From Archaeoglobales archaeon (lineage in GTDB: Archaea; Halobacteriota; Archaeoglobi; Archaeoglobales; Archaeoglobaceae): a stretch of DNA of 64,000 bases. The stretch covers positions 1 to 64,000 of the forward strand of contig JARQZL010000038.1 in the NCBI GenBank assembly GCA_029984855.1, read 5' to 3'. Shown one piece after another: positions 31,119 through 39,310 of the stretch; within the stretch, counting starts at the first letter, position 1; the number at the start of each line of letters is the position of its first letter. A program made the translations under genes and the position numbers. Under the pieces are notes generated by a model. That model saw only the letters and a program-made list of their open reading frames with translations, did not search any database and was not told the DNA's origin.

Positions 31119-31306
31119 CCCTCAGTTTTAATGTCCGTGTGGTGTGGATTTGCGACATCTTTAGCTGCTGGAACAGAACCACAGAAAAGCATGAGAAATA
31201 CGGAATTAAAAATGGAATTATTTAGTTTCTATGTAATTTAAAATAACATGCCCGTTCAACTGTTTAACGCCGGAATAGTTATCTACCTCTGTACAGTTGC
31301 AAAGCC

Positions 31307-32437
31307 ATGAAACGACTTCTTCTCATCCCGGACGGAATGGCGGACTGGAAAGATGAAAGGCTTAATGCTACGCCCCTTGAGTATGCTGAAACTCCAAACA
31401 TGGATTTTATTGCCAAGGAGGGGGCGTGTGGAATGGTAAAAACCGTCCCCGATGGCTTTGAGCCGGGAAGCGACATAGCCAATCTTACGATTCTGGGTGT
31501 TGATGTGAGAAAGTACTACACGGGTAGGGGGCCGATAGAAGCCCTTGCAAAGGGACTGAAGGCGAAAATGGCATTCAGATGCAACCTCGTTTACGTTGAG
31601 AACGGGATAATGGCGGACTACAGCGGGCACAGAATAGGTGATACAGAAGCCAGGAAGGTTATCAACGAGCTTAACAGGCAATTATCAAACGAGTGGCTTC
31701 GCTTTTATGCTGGAAGAAGCTATAGAAACCTTCTTTTGCTCGATAAGGAATTCGGGCAGGTTAGGACAACGCCCCCTCACGATATAACTGGAAAGGCCAT
31801 AGAAGGCTACATGCCTGAGGATGGGGAGCTTGCTGAAGTACTCAGGGATTTGATGGAGAAATCGCTGGAAGTGATTCCTGCTGTAACTGAGAAGGCAAAC
31901 ATGATATGGCCCTGGAGCGGTGGAAAGATGCCTTCTTTTCCCGATTTCTCCAAAAAATGGGGTGTGAAGGCGGTGATGATATCTGAGGTTGATTTACTTC
32001 AGGGCATAGGCAGGGGACTGGGGATGGAGGTAATAGAGGTTGAAGGAATAACAGGCTACGTTGACACGAACTACAAGGGTCTGGCAAAAGCTGCCATCAG
32101 GGCTTTGAAAGGGAATGATTTTGTTGTACTTCATACGGAGGGAATAGACGAAGTTAGCCATGAAGGAGATTTGGAAAAGAAAATAGAGGCGATAGAGCTC
32201 TACGATGAGAAGATAGTCGGATACATCCTCGATAGACTCGATATTGAAGAGACGAAAATAATGCTTTTGCCCGACCATCCCACACCGGTAAAGCTGAAAA
32301 CGCATGTTGCTGAACCCGTCCCATTTGCCGTGACGTGCAAAAAGGATGACGTGAAGAAGTTCTCTGAAAAAGCGTGCAGGAAAGGGATGCATGGTTTTGT
32401 TGATGGTCTTAGGCTTATGGATATTTTCTTTTGTTGA
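31307..32437 (+). CDS. apgM: 2,3-bisphosphoglycerate-independent phosphoglycerate mutase, archaeal type
   Basis: The enzyme interconverts 3- and 2-phosphoglycerate in glycolysis and gluconeogenesis. It belongs to the alkaline-phosphatase superfamily: metal and nucleophile motifs are [10 protein letters not shown] and [27 protein letters not shown], with later metal ligands in [13 protein letters not shown] and [11 protein letters not shown]. Length is 376 residues, slightly short of the usual 400-410. The ATG lies about 27 bases after a weak TATA-like tagttatct. A 7-bp inverted repeat (caactgt/acagttg) at 31257-31299 encloses this element. Confidence 0.93.
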   Translation: MKRLLLIPDGMADWKDERLNATPLEYAETPNMDFIAKEGACGMVKTVPDGFEPGSDIANLTILGVDVRKYYTGRGPIEALAKGLKAKMAFRCNLVYVENGIMADYSGHRIGDTEARKVINELNRQLSNEWLRFYAGRSYRNLLLLDKEFGQVRTTPPHDITGKAIEGYMPEDGELAEVLRDLMEKSLEVIPAVTEKANMIWPWSGGKMPSFPDFSKKWGVKAVMISEVDLLQGIGRGLGMEVIEVEGITGYVDTNYKGLAKAAIRALKGNDFVVLHTEGIDEVSHEGDLEKKIEAIELYDEKIVGYILDRLDIEETKIMLLPDHPTPVKLKTHVAEPVPFAVTCKKDDVKKFSEKACRKGMHGFVDGLRLMDIFFC

Positions 32438-32498
32438 TGATTATTTTGAAGAAATTTGAAACAACCCATATTTAACTACAGCAGAGATTTGGGAGTCT

Positions 32499-32624
32499 GT
32501 GAGACATACAGGCGAGTTTAGAGATATTGAAGATCTACAGAAACTTCTCGACTGGCTGCACCGAAGAGGATACGTGATTGTTACCAGAGATAAAAGATAC
32601 TTTTGGGTAGGTCTGCGGAAATAA
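32499..32624 (+). CDS. small putative winged-helix-like protein of 41 residues
   Basis: The ORF is below the track's length cutoff. GTG 32499 to TAA 32624 encodes 41 residues with FRDIEDLQKLLDWLHRRGYV followed by IVTRDKRYFWVGL, a helix-turn-beta-hairpin pattern like the recognition helix and wing of a small DNA-binding domain. A TATA-like catatttaact is centred about 27 bases before the GTG, fitting a leaderless mRNA. The frame stays open for 13 codons further upstream (TTAEIWESVRHTG...) with no start codon, so it could instead be the tail of a decayed longer gene: an ATG at 32437, overlapping the apgM stop, would join it with a one-base frameshift. Real gene or remnant is unresolved. Confidence 0.45.
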   Translation: MRHTGEFRDIEDLQKLLDWLHRRGYVIVTRDKRYFWVGLRK

Positions 32625-32690
32625 TAATCTCTAAAAATAAACGTTGAAAGCATAACAAACTAAGCCTGCTTCAGGAATCAGGAATCATCA

Positions 32691-32702
32691 AGTTTTAATA
32701 CT
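32691..32702 (+). promoter_or_regulatory. TATA-like element for purP
   Basis: The sequence agttttaatact is centred about 26 bases before the purP ATG, consistent with a leaderless transcript. Confidence 0.45.
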
Positions 32703-32721
32703 TCTCCATCGCAGCCCGAAT

Positions 32722-33795
32722 ATGGACAGAAGCAAGATTCTCGAAGTAATCAGGCAATACGATAGAAATTCCATCACAATCGCAACTCTTGGCAGCCATT
32801 CTGCCCTGAACATCCTGAGAGGGGCTAAGGATGAAGGATTTAAGACGATCTGTCTTTGCAGAGAAAAAGAGCGTATAATTTACGAGTCCTTCGGCGTTGC
32901 GGATGAAATCCTTGGCCTGAGAGATTATCCTGACTTGCTGAAAAAAAGCATGCAGGAAGAACTTGTTGAGAAAAATGCTATATTAATTCCTCATGGCTCT
33001 TTTAACGCCTACATCGGCAACCTCGACGAACTGATTGTACCGGTTTTTGGAAACAGAATGCTGATGGCGTGGGAAGTTGACAGGGAAAAGCAGCGTAAGT
33101 GGTTGCTTGATGCTGGCCTAACATTGCCAAAAACGTTCGAAAGGCCAGAAGATATAGACGGGCTTGCAATCGTGAAGTATCCAGGAGCGAAGGGAGGGAT
33201 GGGTTATTTCCTCGCCTCAAACTCCGGAGAATTCTACGAGAAAGCAAAGCAGATGGTTGAGAATGGGCTTATAGGGGCAGAAGAAATAGAAAATGCTCAC
33301 ATCCAGGAGTATATCGTGGGGGCGAACGTCTACTTCTCATTCTTCTACTCTCCTATGCTTGGCAGGGTTGAACTCATAGCTGTTGACAGGCGGTATGAGG
33401 CAAGCGTTGATGGGCTTGGCAGGATTCCGGCTGAGCAGCAGCTCAAAGTGGACATTATGCCAACATATACCGTCATCGGGAACTTTCCGGTTGTGCTGAG
33501 GGAAAGCCTTCTTGCTCAGGCGATAAAAGCTGCGAGAAGTGTTGTTGATGTGTCGAAGCAAATCGCACATCCTGGAATGGTCGGGCCTTTCTGCTTGGAA
33601 GCTGTATTTGACGAGAATGCCCGCATGGTGGTATTTGAGATATCTGCAAGGATAGTTGCGGGAAGCAACGTTGGCATTCCAGCATCGCCATACTCCTACG
33701 TTCTTTTTGGCGAACCAATGTACATGGGGAGGAGGATAGCGAGAGAAATCAGGATTGCTTCCGAAAAGGATATGCTGGAAGAGGTTGTTTACTGA
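32722..33795 (+). CDS. purP: 5-formaminoimidazole-4-carboxamide ribonucleotide synthetase (formate-dependent)
   Basis: PurP uses formate and ATP to formylate AICAR in archaeal purine synthesis, replacing folate-dependent PurH transformylase. The ATP-grasp protein has the N-terminal SITIATLGSHSALNILRGAKDEGFKT and IPHGSFNAYIG, with the ATP-binding loop IVKYPGAKGGMGYF and metal ligands near FCLEAVFDE and FEISARIVAGSN. Length is 357 residues, normal. It appears to be a single-gene unit. purA, the AMP branch enzyme, is further along the window. Confidence 0.93.
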   Translation: MDRSKILEVIRQYDRNSITIATLGSHSALNILRGAKDEGFKTICLCREKERIIYESFGVADEILGLRDYPDLLKKSMQEELVEKNAILIPHGSFNAYIGNLDELIVPVFGNRMLMAWEVDREKQRKWLLDAGLTLPKTFERPEDIDGLAIVKYPGAKGGMGYFLASNSGEFYEKAKQMVENGLIGAEEIENAHIQEYIVGANVYFSFFYSPMLGRVELIAVDRRYEASVDGLGRIPAEQQLKVDIMPTYTVIGNFPVVLRESLLAQAIKAARSVVDVSKQIAHPGMVGPFCLEAVFDENARMVVFEISARIVAGSNVGIPASPYSYVLFGEPMYMGRRIAREIRIASEKDMLEEVVY

Positions 33796-33819
33796 AGATT
33801 GCTGACGGTTTGCTGATTA

Positions 33820-34563
33820 CTACTGCCGGATCCATCTACAAAGTCTTCTTTCAATCACCTCGAGAGCCATGTACAGGCTGAAACCGAGCAAGGCCATTGC
33901 AACTATGCCTGCATAGAGCGAAACGTAGTCAGCTTTACTCCATGCCGCCATTATCAGATAGCCCAGTCCAGTTGTTGTAGCGAATGATTCTGCAAAGAAG
34001 AGAACTGCTATTGCCGTGCCGACGCTTATGCGTAAGGCCGTAAGTATCTTTGGCAGGCATGCCGGAAGAATGACGTGTCTGTAAACGTCCTTCCTGCTTG
34101 CTCCGAGCGAGAGCAGGGAATAGACATAGTAGGCGTCAATGTTTCTCGCAGCATCCCTTGTAGCCATAAGAATCTGGAAGAAGACTATCATTCCTATGAG
34201 GAAAATCTTGGATAGGTCTCCTATCCCAAACAGCAGGATTATGAGCGGAAGCAGAACTATATGCGGGATAGGATACAGCAGGTATAGAAATGGAGCAACA
34301 AATCTGTCAATTCTCCCTTCGTAGCAGAACAACCCTGCCGGAACTGCGAGCGATAGGGCGAGGAGTATCGAGTAAACAACCCGGTATGCACTTATGAGCA
34401 TGTGCACAGCAATTTTATCGAGCTGGTTGATAAAAGAGAGTAGAACAACACAGGGCGATGGGAGGGCTGGAGAGTCCACGAAGTAAGCAAGAATCTGCCA
34501 TGTTGTGATGATTACTGCTCCAGCGGCTATATAGCTCCAACGCTTTTCCTCACTTCTCTGCAT
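33820..34563 (-). CDS. ABC transporter permease (TauC/SsuC type)
   Basis: This is a 247-residue integral membrane protein with about six helices and the EAA-loop sequence SLGASRKDVYRHVILPACLPKILTALRISVG, which docks on the ATPase. It is the family of nitrate, sulfonate, taurine and pyrimidine-precursor permeases. It is last in a three-gene operon transcribed as binding protein, ATPase, permease. Its start overlaps the ATPase by 37 bases, so translation is coupled. The substrate is not evident from the sequence. Confidence 0.9.
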   Translation of the reverse strand: MQRSEEKRWSYIAAGAVIITTWQILAYFVDSPALPSPCVVLLSFINQLDKIAVHMLISAYRVVYSILLALSLAVPAGLFCYEGRIDRFVAPFLYLLYPIPHIVLLPLIILLFGIGDLSKIFLIGMIVFFQILMATRDAARNIDAYYVYSLLSLGASRKDVYRHVILPACLPKILTALRISVGTAIAVLFFAESFATTTGLGYLIMAAWSKADYVSLYAGIVAMALLGFSLYMALEVIERRLCRWIRQ

Positions 34564-35267
34564 TTTTCGAAGAACTCCTCCATGCTTCTGTATTCTTTGC
34601 GGCCTGCCATGGGATTTTCTATAACTCTGATTACTCTTCCGGGTCTTGGCGATAGAACAACAATTTTTTTACTCAGAAAAACAGCCTCTTCTACGCTGTG
34701 GGTGACAAGGAGCATTGTAAGCCTTTCTTTCATCCATAGCTCAAGCAGGAAGTTTTGAAGTTTTTCTCTTGAAAGGGCATCGAGAGAAGAGAATGGCTCA
34801 TCCATCAGCATTATCCTCGGTTTTATTGCGAGAGCTCTTGCAAAGGCGACTCTCTGCTGCATTCCACCTGAAAGTTGCTTTGGATAGTAATTCTCGAAGC
34901 CTTCAAGCCCCAGTCTTTCAAGTATCTGTCTTGCAGCATTTCTTGCTCTCCCTTTTTTCATGCCCCTTATCTCAAGCCCTAAGGCTACGTTCTCCATCAC
35001 GGTTTTCCACGGGAAAAGCCCGTAGTTTTGAAGGATTAAAGCAGCATTTTTCGGTGGAGAGGTAACTTCTTTCCCCTCAATTATCGCTTTTCCTTCCGTA
35101 CTCTTAAGTAAACCTGAAAAAATGAAGAGCAGAGTTGTTTTTCCGCAGCCTGATGGGCCTATTATTGTACAGCTCCCACCTTTCTCCACGCTGAAGCTAA
35201 CGTCTTTTATGGCCCTCGTTCCATTGGGATAAATCATTCCGAGCCTTACAGCCTCTAAGACAGCCAT
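34527..35267 (-). CDS. ABC transporter ATP-binding protein (TauB/SsuB type)
   Basis: This nucleotide-binding subunit of 246 residues has Walker A GPSGCGKTTLLFIFSGLL, Q-loop QNYGLFPWKTV, signature YPKQLSGGMQQRVAFARALA, Walker B IMLMDEPFSSLD and H-loop LLVTHSVEEAVFLSKKIVVL. All catalytic motifs are intact. It overlaps the upstream substrate-binding gene by 13 bases and the permease by 37. Similarity to the nitrate/sulfonate/taurine class does not fix the substrate. Confidence 0.92.
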   Translation of the reverse strand: MAVLEAVRLGMIYPNGTRAIKDVSFSVEKGGSCTIIGPSGCGKTTLLFIFSGLLKSTEGKAIIEGKEVTSPPKNAALILQNYGLFPWKTVMENVALGLEIRGMKKGRARNAARQILERLGLEGFENYYPKQLSGGMQQRVAFARALAIKPRIMLMDEPFSSLDALSREKLQNFLLELWMKERLTMLLVTHSVEEAVFLSKKIVVLSPRPGRVIRVIENPMAGRKEYRSMEEFFEKCREVRKSVGAI

Positions 35268-36199
35268 ACAACCGCTTTTTCATAGGGTATCTCTTTTTTC
35301 AGCAATCCCTTCTCCATCGCCCACTCGTGCACTTCTTTGTAGAATTCTTCTGGATATGGCTGTGGTTGTGGATATACAGGCATCCTGTAGGTCTTGGTTA
35401 CATCAGCCGGAATTCTCGCCCTCTCTATGAACTTCTGCCTGTAGTTAGCGGGATTTGCGTTTATTCTTTTAACAGCCTCTCCGTACGCTTTCAGAAAGGC
35501 TTTTACTGCATCTGGCTTTGAATCGATAATGGCACCTCTGAACACTATTACCGTCTGGCTTATACTCCTGTTCATCATCGCATCACTTAAAATGAGCCTC
35601 GCACCCTTGGAGACTGCGAGACTCGCAAGAGGCTCTGGTAAGGTGGCAGCATCAACCTTACCTGCAAGCAGAGTTTGCATCCTTACGGGAATCTGCTTTA
35701 TAGGCACCTTTTCAACGTTTTTAACTCCATAGCTTTTGAGCATGATATCGGTGACGTACTCTATTATAGTGTTGCTCGATATTGCAATCTTTTTGCCCTC
35801 AAGATCTCCTACGCTGTTTATGCCCGAATTGGGGGCTGCAAGGATTGCAAAGACACCCTCTTCTGGTGTAGCGCCAAGGCAGAGAGAGACGATGCGCACA
35901 TCATAGCCAGCGTTGCGGAGCAGGATTACAGCGAGAGGATCAGCGATGCATGCGTCAATATCTCCCGACTCCAGAGCAGCATCTCTCTCGAGTGCACTCT
36001 GGAATGGAACTACTTCGACATCGATGCCGTACTTTGCAAATATTCCCTCATCTTTAGCAACGTAAACTGGAAATGTGTCCTCGATTGGCAGCAATCCTAC
36101 TCTTATTTTTGCTTTTTCACTTGGCTTCTCGGCAGGTTTCTCAGCACAGCCAGCAAAAAGCAGGACGATAGCAATCAGAACAAAGACTAACTTCCGCAT
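35255..36199 (-). CDS. ABC transporter substrate-binding lipoprotein (NMT1/THI5-like)
   Basis: The 314-residue protein begins with a lipoprotein signal, KLVFVLIAIVLLFAGCAEKP, with the lipobox Cys near residue 18. A short charged tether precedes the mature type II binding-protein fold: IRVGLLPIEDTFPVYVAKDEGIFAKYGI, and DGDLEGKKIAI-like VGDLEGKKIAISSN. It would capture a small solute outside the membrane for the ATPase/permease encoded downstream. NMT1-like proteins bind sulfonates, nitrate, thiamine precursors or riboflavin; no riboswitch or neighbouring pathway gene decides between them. A TATA-like agtattatag is centred 27 bases upstream of ATG 36199, so the mRNA is probably leaderless. Confidence 0.88.
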   Translation of the reverse strand: MRKLVFVLIAIVLLFAGCAEKPAEKPSEKAKIRVGLLPIEDTFPVYVAKDEGIFAKYGIDVEVVPFQSALERDAALESGDIDACIADPLAVILLRNAGYDVRIVSLCLGATPEEGVFAILAAPNSGINSVGDLEGKKIAISSNTIIEYVTDIMLKSYGVKNVEKVPIKQIPVRMQTLLAGKVDAATLPEPLASLAVSKGARLILSDAMMNRSISQTVIVFRGAIIDSKPDAVKAFLKAYGEAVKRINANPANYRQKFIERARIPADVTKTYRMPVYPQPQPYPEEFYKEVHEWAMEKGLLKKEIPYEKAVVWLS

Positions 36200-36220
36200 A
36201 GAGTATGCTCGCCTGCATGG

Positions 36221-36270
36221 CTATAATACTTACGCAATTAAGGGCTTTCGAAATTGTCAGGTTAAAACCT
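36221..36270. promoter_or_regulatory. ABC-operon TATA element and upstream short palindrome
   Basis: The minus-strand TATA-like agtattatag (36221-36230) is the core promoter of the ABC operon. A short inverted repeat AGGTT-AA-AACCT lies at 36259-36270, about 35 bases further upstream in the region shared with the divergent HTH regulator gene. The palindrome is a candidate operator; five-base arms are weak evidence. Confidence 0.35.
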
Positions 36271-36438
36271 AACGTTTTCGCTGGCTTTAAGTTTGGCTTT
36301 GTAATTCATACATCAAAACGGCGGGAAGGTGAAAGTTTGAAAAAGGCGTTGGATGATTATTCGAGTAGAGTAACCGCAGATGTTTTTTATTTGTAGATTG
36401 TCTTGAAAATTACAGGCGCTCGGTTACAGGTGCTCGGC

Positions 36439-37032
36439 ATGGATAAGGTGAAAATTGACAGGAAAGCTTTGTTTGCTTTAGCCTCAGAAACGAGAATTGA
36501 AATACTCAAAAAGCTCAACGAGAGGCGAATGACCTTAACCGAACTATCAAAGGAGCTGAATATATCAAAAACAGCCGTTAAAGAGCACCTCGACAAACTC
36601 GTGCAGGCTGGATTGATAAAAAAGATGGATGAGGGAAGGAAGTGGTTATACTACGAGCTTACAGGGGAAGGAAGGAGAATCCTGCACCCTGAGGATAAAA
36701 CAAAGATTATTTTGCTGCTATCCTCTGCCATAGCAAGCATAACCGGTGGTTTGTTCGAACTGTACAGGTACTTTTCATTCCAGTTGTATGCTCCCCCTGC
36801 TCTCCCGGTTCCAACCCCAACGCCTACTCCTATACCAACAACCCCGGCTCCAACCCCTACAGCACCCAAGGGGGGTACACCAGCCATACCGGCACCAACA
36901 CAGCCTATGCCAGTAACACCAAGAGTAACTCCAGCAGCTCAAATTGCACCAGAAGTGCATTTACTTGCTTGTATAGCTTTAATTGCACTCGGAATAGTCA
37001 TTCTGATCTATCTCAGAAAATCAGCCCAGTAG
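36439..37032 (+). CDS. membrane-anchored winged-HTH (ArsR-like) transcriptional regulator
   Basis: Residues 1-85 form an ArsR/MarR-like winged helix (ASETRIEILKKLNERRMTLTELSKELNISKTAVKEHLDKLVQAGLI). A hydrophobic segment at about 89-113 and a second at about 174-191 flank a Pro/Thr-rich run (PTPTPTPIPTTPAPTPTAP), so the likely topology is a cytoplasmic DNA-binding domain, a membrane hairpin and an outside PT-rich loop. ATG 36439 is chosen over TTG 36403 because of the aggtg ribosome site seven bases before it and a TATA-like element at about 36382. It is divergent from the NMT1-type ABC operon, a possible target. The 3' end overlaps the convergent radical SAM gene by 12 bases. Confidence 0.8.
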   Translation: MDKVKIDRKALFALASETRIEILKKLNERRMTLTELSKELNISKTAVKEHLDKLVQAGLIKKMDEGRKWLYYELTGEGRRILHPEDKTKIILLLSSAIASITGGLFELYRYFSFQLYAPPALPVPTPTPTPIPTTPAPTPTAPKGGTPAIPAPTQPMPVTPRVTPAAQIAPEVHLLACIALIALGIVILIYLRKSAQ

Positions 37033-37857
37033 ATGCTGCCCATCACAGCTTTTGGCCTTAAATTTAAAGCCTTCTCTGCAGAACGCACAGCTTATGCCCA
37101 ATTCATCGCATATGCTTTCTACTTTTCTCAGAATCTTCGAGCGCATTGATTCGGGCAGATACCAGGAGTTCTGGATCTTCTCACCCATTTCGAAGTAGAG
37201 CCTTCTGTATTGCTCCTCAAGCCACGGAAGTGCCGATACTATCCTCCTGAAGGAGTCACCCCTGAGCTTCAGCGTTGATGTTACAACGTGATCAACAAAG
37301 TCGCACCTCCTCAACACCTCTTCAACCTCGCTCTCATTAATGAAGGGCAGAACGGGGTCAAGGCGAAGCACAACGGGAATTCCAGCATCTTTTAATTTCT
37401 CCATTGCCTCAATCCTTTTCTCTGGCATGGGGGCCTGAGGCTCAATTATCTTTGCATACTTGAACCCGGTAACCGTAACGCTGACACAGCAGTTCATCTC
37501 CGAAAGGATGTCTGCATCTCTTGCAACGATGTCGCTCTTCGTTACAACGAGAAGTTTGACTCCGTAATCCTTCATCAACTCGATGCATTTCCTCGTTATT
37601 TTATATTCCCTCTCAACGGGTGGATAAGGATCGGAGCTGTTTGACATCGAGATAGGCTTTTTTAAATCTAACCTCTTCAAGTCCTTTTCCAGCCTTATAA
37701 GCAGTTTCTCCTTCAGGCGCACATTACCGAAGTGAGGGATATACGTTGCGTAGCAGTAAAGACAGCCGTGCATGCACCCTGTGTAGGGGTTGAACGAGTA
37801 CTTCTTTCCGCACGTACACAGCTTCGACTTCCAGGGGTCAAACGGATTTATAACCAT
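37021..37857 (-). CDS. radical SAM protein, SplB-like family
   Basis: The 278-residue protein has an N-terminal radical SAM motif CMHGCLYC preceded by NPYTGCM, the arrangement of the spore-photoproduct-lyase-like (SplB/Rv2578c) group. Further family pieces are SMSNSSDPYPPVEREYKITR and VVLRLDPVLPFINE. Four more cysteines (KLCTCGKK at the N-terminus, ISCAFCREGF at the C-terminus) may hold another metal. Function is unknown; true SplB activity cannot be assumed for archaeal members. It starts one base after the stop of, or right beside, the NTPase gene, so it is probably part of the same minus-strand operon. Confidence 0.82.
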   Translation of the reverse strand: MVINPFDPWKSKLCTCGKKYSFNPYTGCMHGCLYCYATYIPHFGNVRLKEKLLIRLEKDLKRLDLKKPISMSNSSDPYPPVEREYKITRKCIELMKDYGVKLLVVTKSDIVARDADILSEMNCCVSVTVTGFKYAKIIEPQAPMPEKRIEAMEKLKDAGIPVVLRLDPVLPFINESEVEEVLRRCDFVDHVVTSTLKLRGDSFRRIVSALPWLEEQYRRLYFEMGEKIQNSWYLPESMRSKILRKVESICDELGISCAFCREGFKFKAKSCDGQHLLG

Positions 37858-37858
37858 A

Positions 37859-38380
37859 TTAGAAGTACAAATCAGGGTTTATCCAGGGGATGAGAGCCAT
37901 TGTAACCGCTATGCTTGTAAGCCAGCTCCTAGTTATCAACCCCTTCGTCAGGTAGCCTATTGCTCCCTGCTTTTCACCAAGCCTCTCGATGCCCGTAAGT
38001 TGAGACATGACATCTCCAACTTCCTTGCCCCTCAGCACCTCCTTAATTACGGTTGAGGGATATTCGAATCCGGGCCCGAAGCCAATCGTTGTGCAGGAGC
38101 CATTGTATATGGCGGCAACCTGAATATCGAGGTAGCCGGTTATCGCATCTTTCAGACTGAACAGACCCGCTTCAATTCCAACGCTGAAGTCAAGGTCTTC
38201 GCTGTAGGCATTAAAAGCCCTGTTCATTGCTCCTTTAACTGTTTCAGCATTGAAGGGCTGGTCAGAAACACCAGAGTTAACGCTCCTCGCTTCAACTACA
38301 ACATCTTCAAAAAACTGCTGGAATGCAATTTTAACTCCTTCAACCTTCACCGGATTTGAGGAACCAACAGCAACTTTCAC
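37859..38380 (-). CDS. inosine/xanthosine triphosphatase (YjjX/DUF84 family)
   Basis: This house-cleaning NTPase hydrolyses ITP and XTP to keep deaminated purines out of nucleic acids. The 173-residue sequence has the family start MKVAVGSSNPVKVEGVKIAFQQFF, then SVNSGVSDQPFNAETVKGAMNRA and DFSVGIEAGLF. It overlaps coaD by four bases upstream. The pairing with coaD and a radical SAM gene looks operonic but has no obvious shared pathway. Confidence 0.88.
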   Translation of the reverse strand: MKVAVGSSNPVKVEGVKIAFQQFFEDVVVEARSVNSGVSDQPFNAETVKGAMNRAFNAYSEDLDFSVGIEAGLFSLKDAITGYLDIQVAAIYNGSCTTIGFGPGFEYPSTVIKEVLRGKEVGDVMSQLTGIERLGEKQGAIGYLTKGLITRSWLTSIAVTMALIPWINPDLYF

Positions 38381-38823
38381 CTTATCAGCCTTCCATAGCG
38401 GTCTATTTCTCCCCTTTTTATTCTTGTTGCAGAAATGGGATTGCCGTCTTCAGATTTAACCCATTCAACCCGTACTATCTCTATCTCTTTTTTTCCCAGC
38501 TCTTTCCTCTTTTTGTTTATCATCTCCGCAACGCCGTAAGTTTCCGGCGACACAACAATGCAGTCAAAATCAACTTCAAGAGTTTTGCCGTACGCATCCT
38601 CTATCCTTACTATTTCTGGCTCAAAGCCATAGCTCCTGAGCATGTACTGTCTAAGGTTTTCAGCACGTATCTCATAAGGTAGAACGGAGCGCAATCTCTT
38701 CCTTGCAAGCTCATCGCTGGTAACACCTATGGTTACTTCTCCAAGGTTTACAGCAACATCTATGAGTTTCTTGTGCCCCTCATGGAGGGGCTCGAATGTT
38801 CCACCGAGGGCGACCTTCTTCAT
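38377..38823 (-). CDS. coaD: phosphopantetheine adenylyltransferase, archaeal type
   Basis: This enzyme forms dephospho-CoA from 4'-phosphopantetheine and ATP. It is a small (148-residue) nucleotidyltransferase with the HxGH-type site GGTFEPLHEGHKKLI and the late ISATRIKRGEID motif. The archaeal enzyme is distinct from bacterial CoaD in sequence, which matches here (TIGVTSDELARKRLR). It is first after a small membrane-protein gene, with six bases between them. Confidence 0.92.
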   Translation of the reverse strand: MKKVALGGTFEPLHEGHKKLIDVAVNLGEVTIGVTSDELARKRLRSVLPYEIRAENLRQYMLRSYGFEPEIVRIEDAYGKTLEVDFDCIVVSPETYGVAEMINKKRKELGKKEIEIVRVEWVKSEDGNPISATRIKRGEIDRYGRLIR

Positions 38824-38829
38824 CTGCTT

Positions 38830-39138
38830 TCACTTCACAGCATTCAGAATTATTGAGTATATCTCATTAGTGAGGTGTATGCCGTTAAGCTCCAGAAGAA
38901 GGTTTATTACTGCACCGATTATTGCACCGACGATCAACGAGGAGATAGCTCTTATCTTGATTATCAGTATTACTGCAGCTACCAGCAGCACGAGCGTTGA
39001 TGCAGCATTTATCTGTGAAAGCTGCGTGGCAGCCTCACTAATCGCAGCATTCATGGTACTGAAAAGCGTTGCTATTCCGCTCATTCCAAAAAGAAAACCT
39101 ATCACCACGCCAATCAGTGTTGGAACAGTGTCTCCCAT
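38830..39138 (-). CDS. small conserved membrane protein of unknown function
   Basis: The 102-residue protein has three hydrophobic segments (about 7-25, 46-62 and 65-85) separated by a polar stretch rich in Ala, Ser, Gln and Asn (MNAAISEAATQLSQINAAS). It has no motif I recognise. It is the first gene of a minus-strand run leading to coaD, the NTPase and the radical SAM gene, and diverges from the CoA-disulfide reductase gene. It is probably a real gene because it sits in phase with the operon (six-base gap) and keeps amphipathic membrane patterning. Confidence 0.7.
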   Translation of the reverse strand: MGDTVPTLIGVVIGFLFGMSGIATLFSTMNAAISEAATQLSQINAASTLVLLVAAVILIIKIRAISSLIVGAIIGAVINLLLELNGIHLTNEIYSIILNAVK

Positions 39139-39226
39139 GTTAGTGGAGACAGAACAGGTAATAAAAAATTTCCGTCTATGACATGATCGAGTGGCTTACA
39201 GGGATACAACCCTAAATCGATAATTT

Positions 39227-39241
39227 AATCAGGTCCTGATT
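39227..39241. promoter_or_regulatory. 15-bp palindrome upstream of the disulfide reductase gene
   Basis: The perfect inverted repeat AATCAGG-T-CCTGATT lies in the 172-base divergent gap, about 30 bases upstream of the TATA-like gctttatttg (about 39266-39276) of the plus-strand gene. Placement and symmetry suggest an operator for a dimeric regulator that senses redox state or sulfur; the regulator is not known. Confidence 0.45.
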
Positions 39242-39310
39242 TTCTGCTTGGCTCACAATCCAGAAGCTTTATTTGCCTTCTCTCGATAAAACGATGGGGG
39301 TGATGTTTTA

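Noticed and set aside
36205-36396. 63-residue ORF between the ABC operon and the HTH regulator
   Set aside because: It covers the divergent promoter region, has no ribosome site and shows no recognisable motif; left as unsupported.
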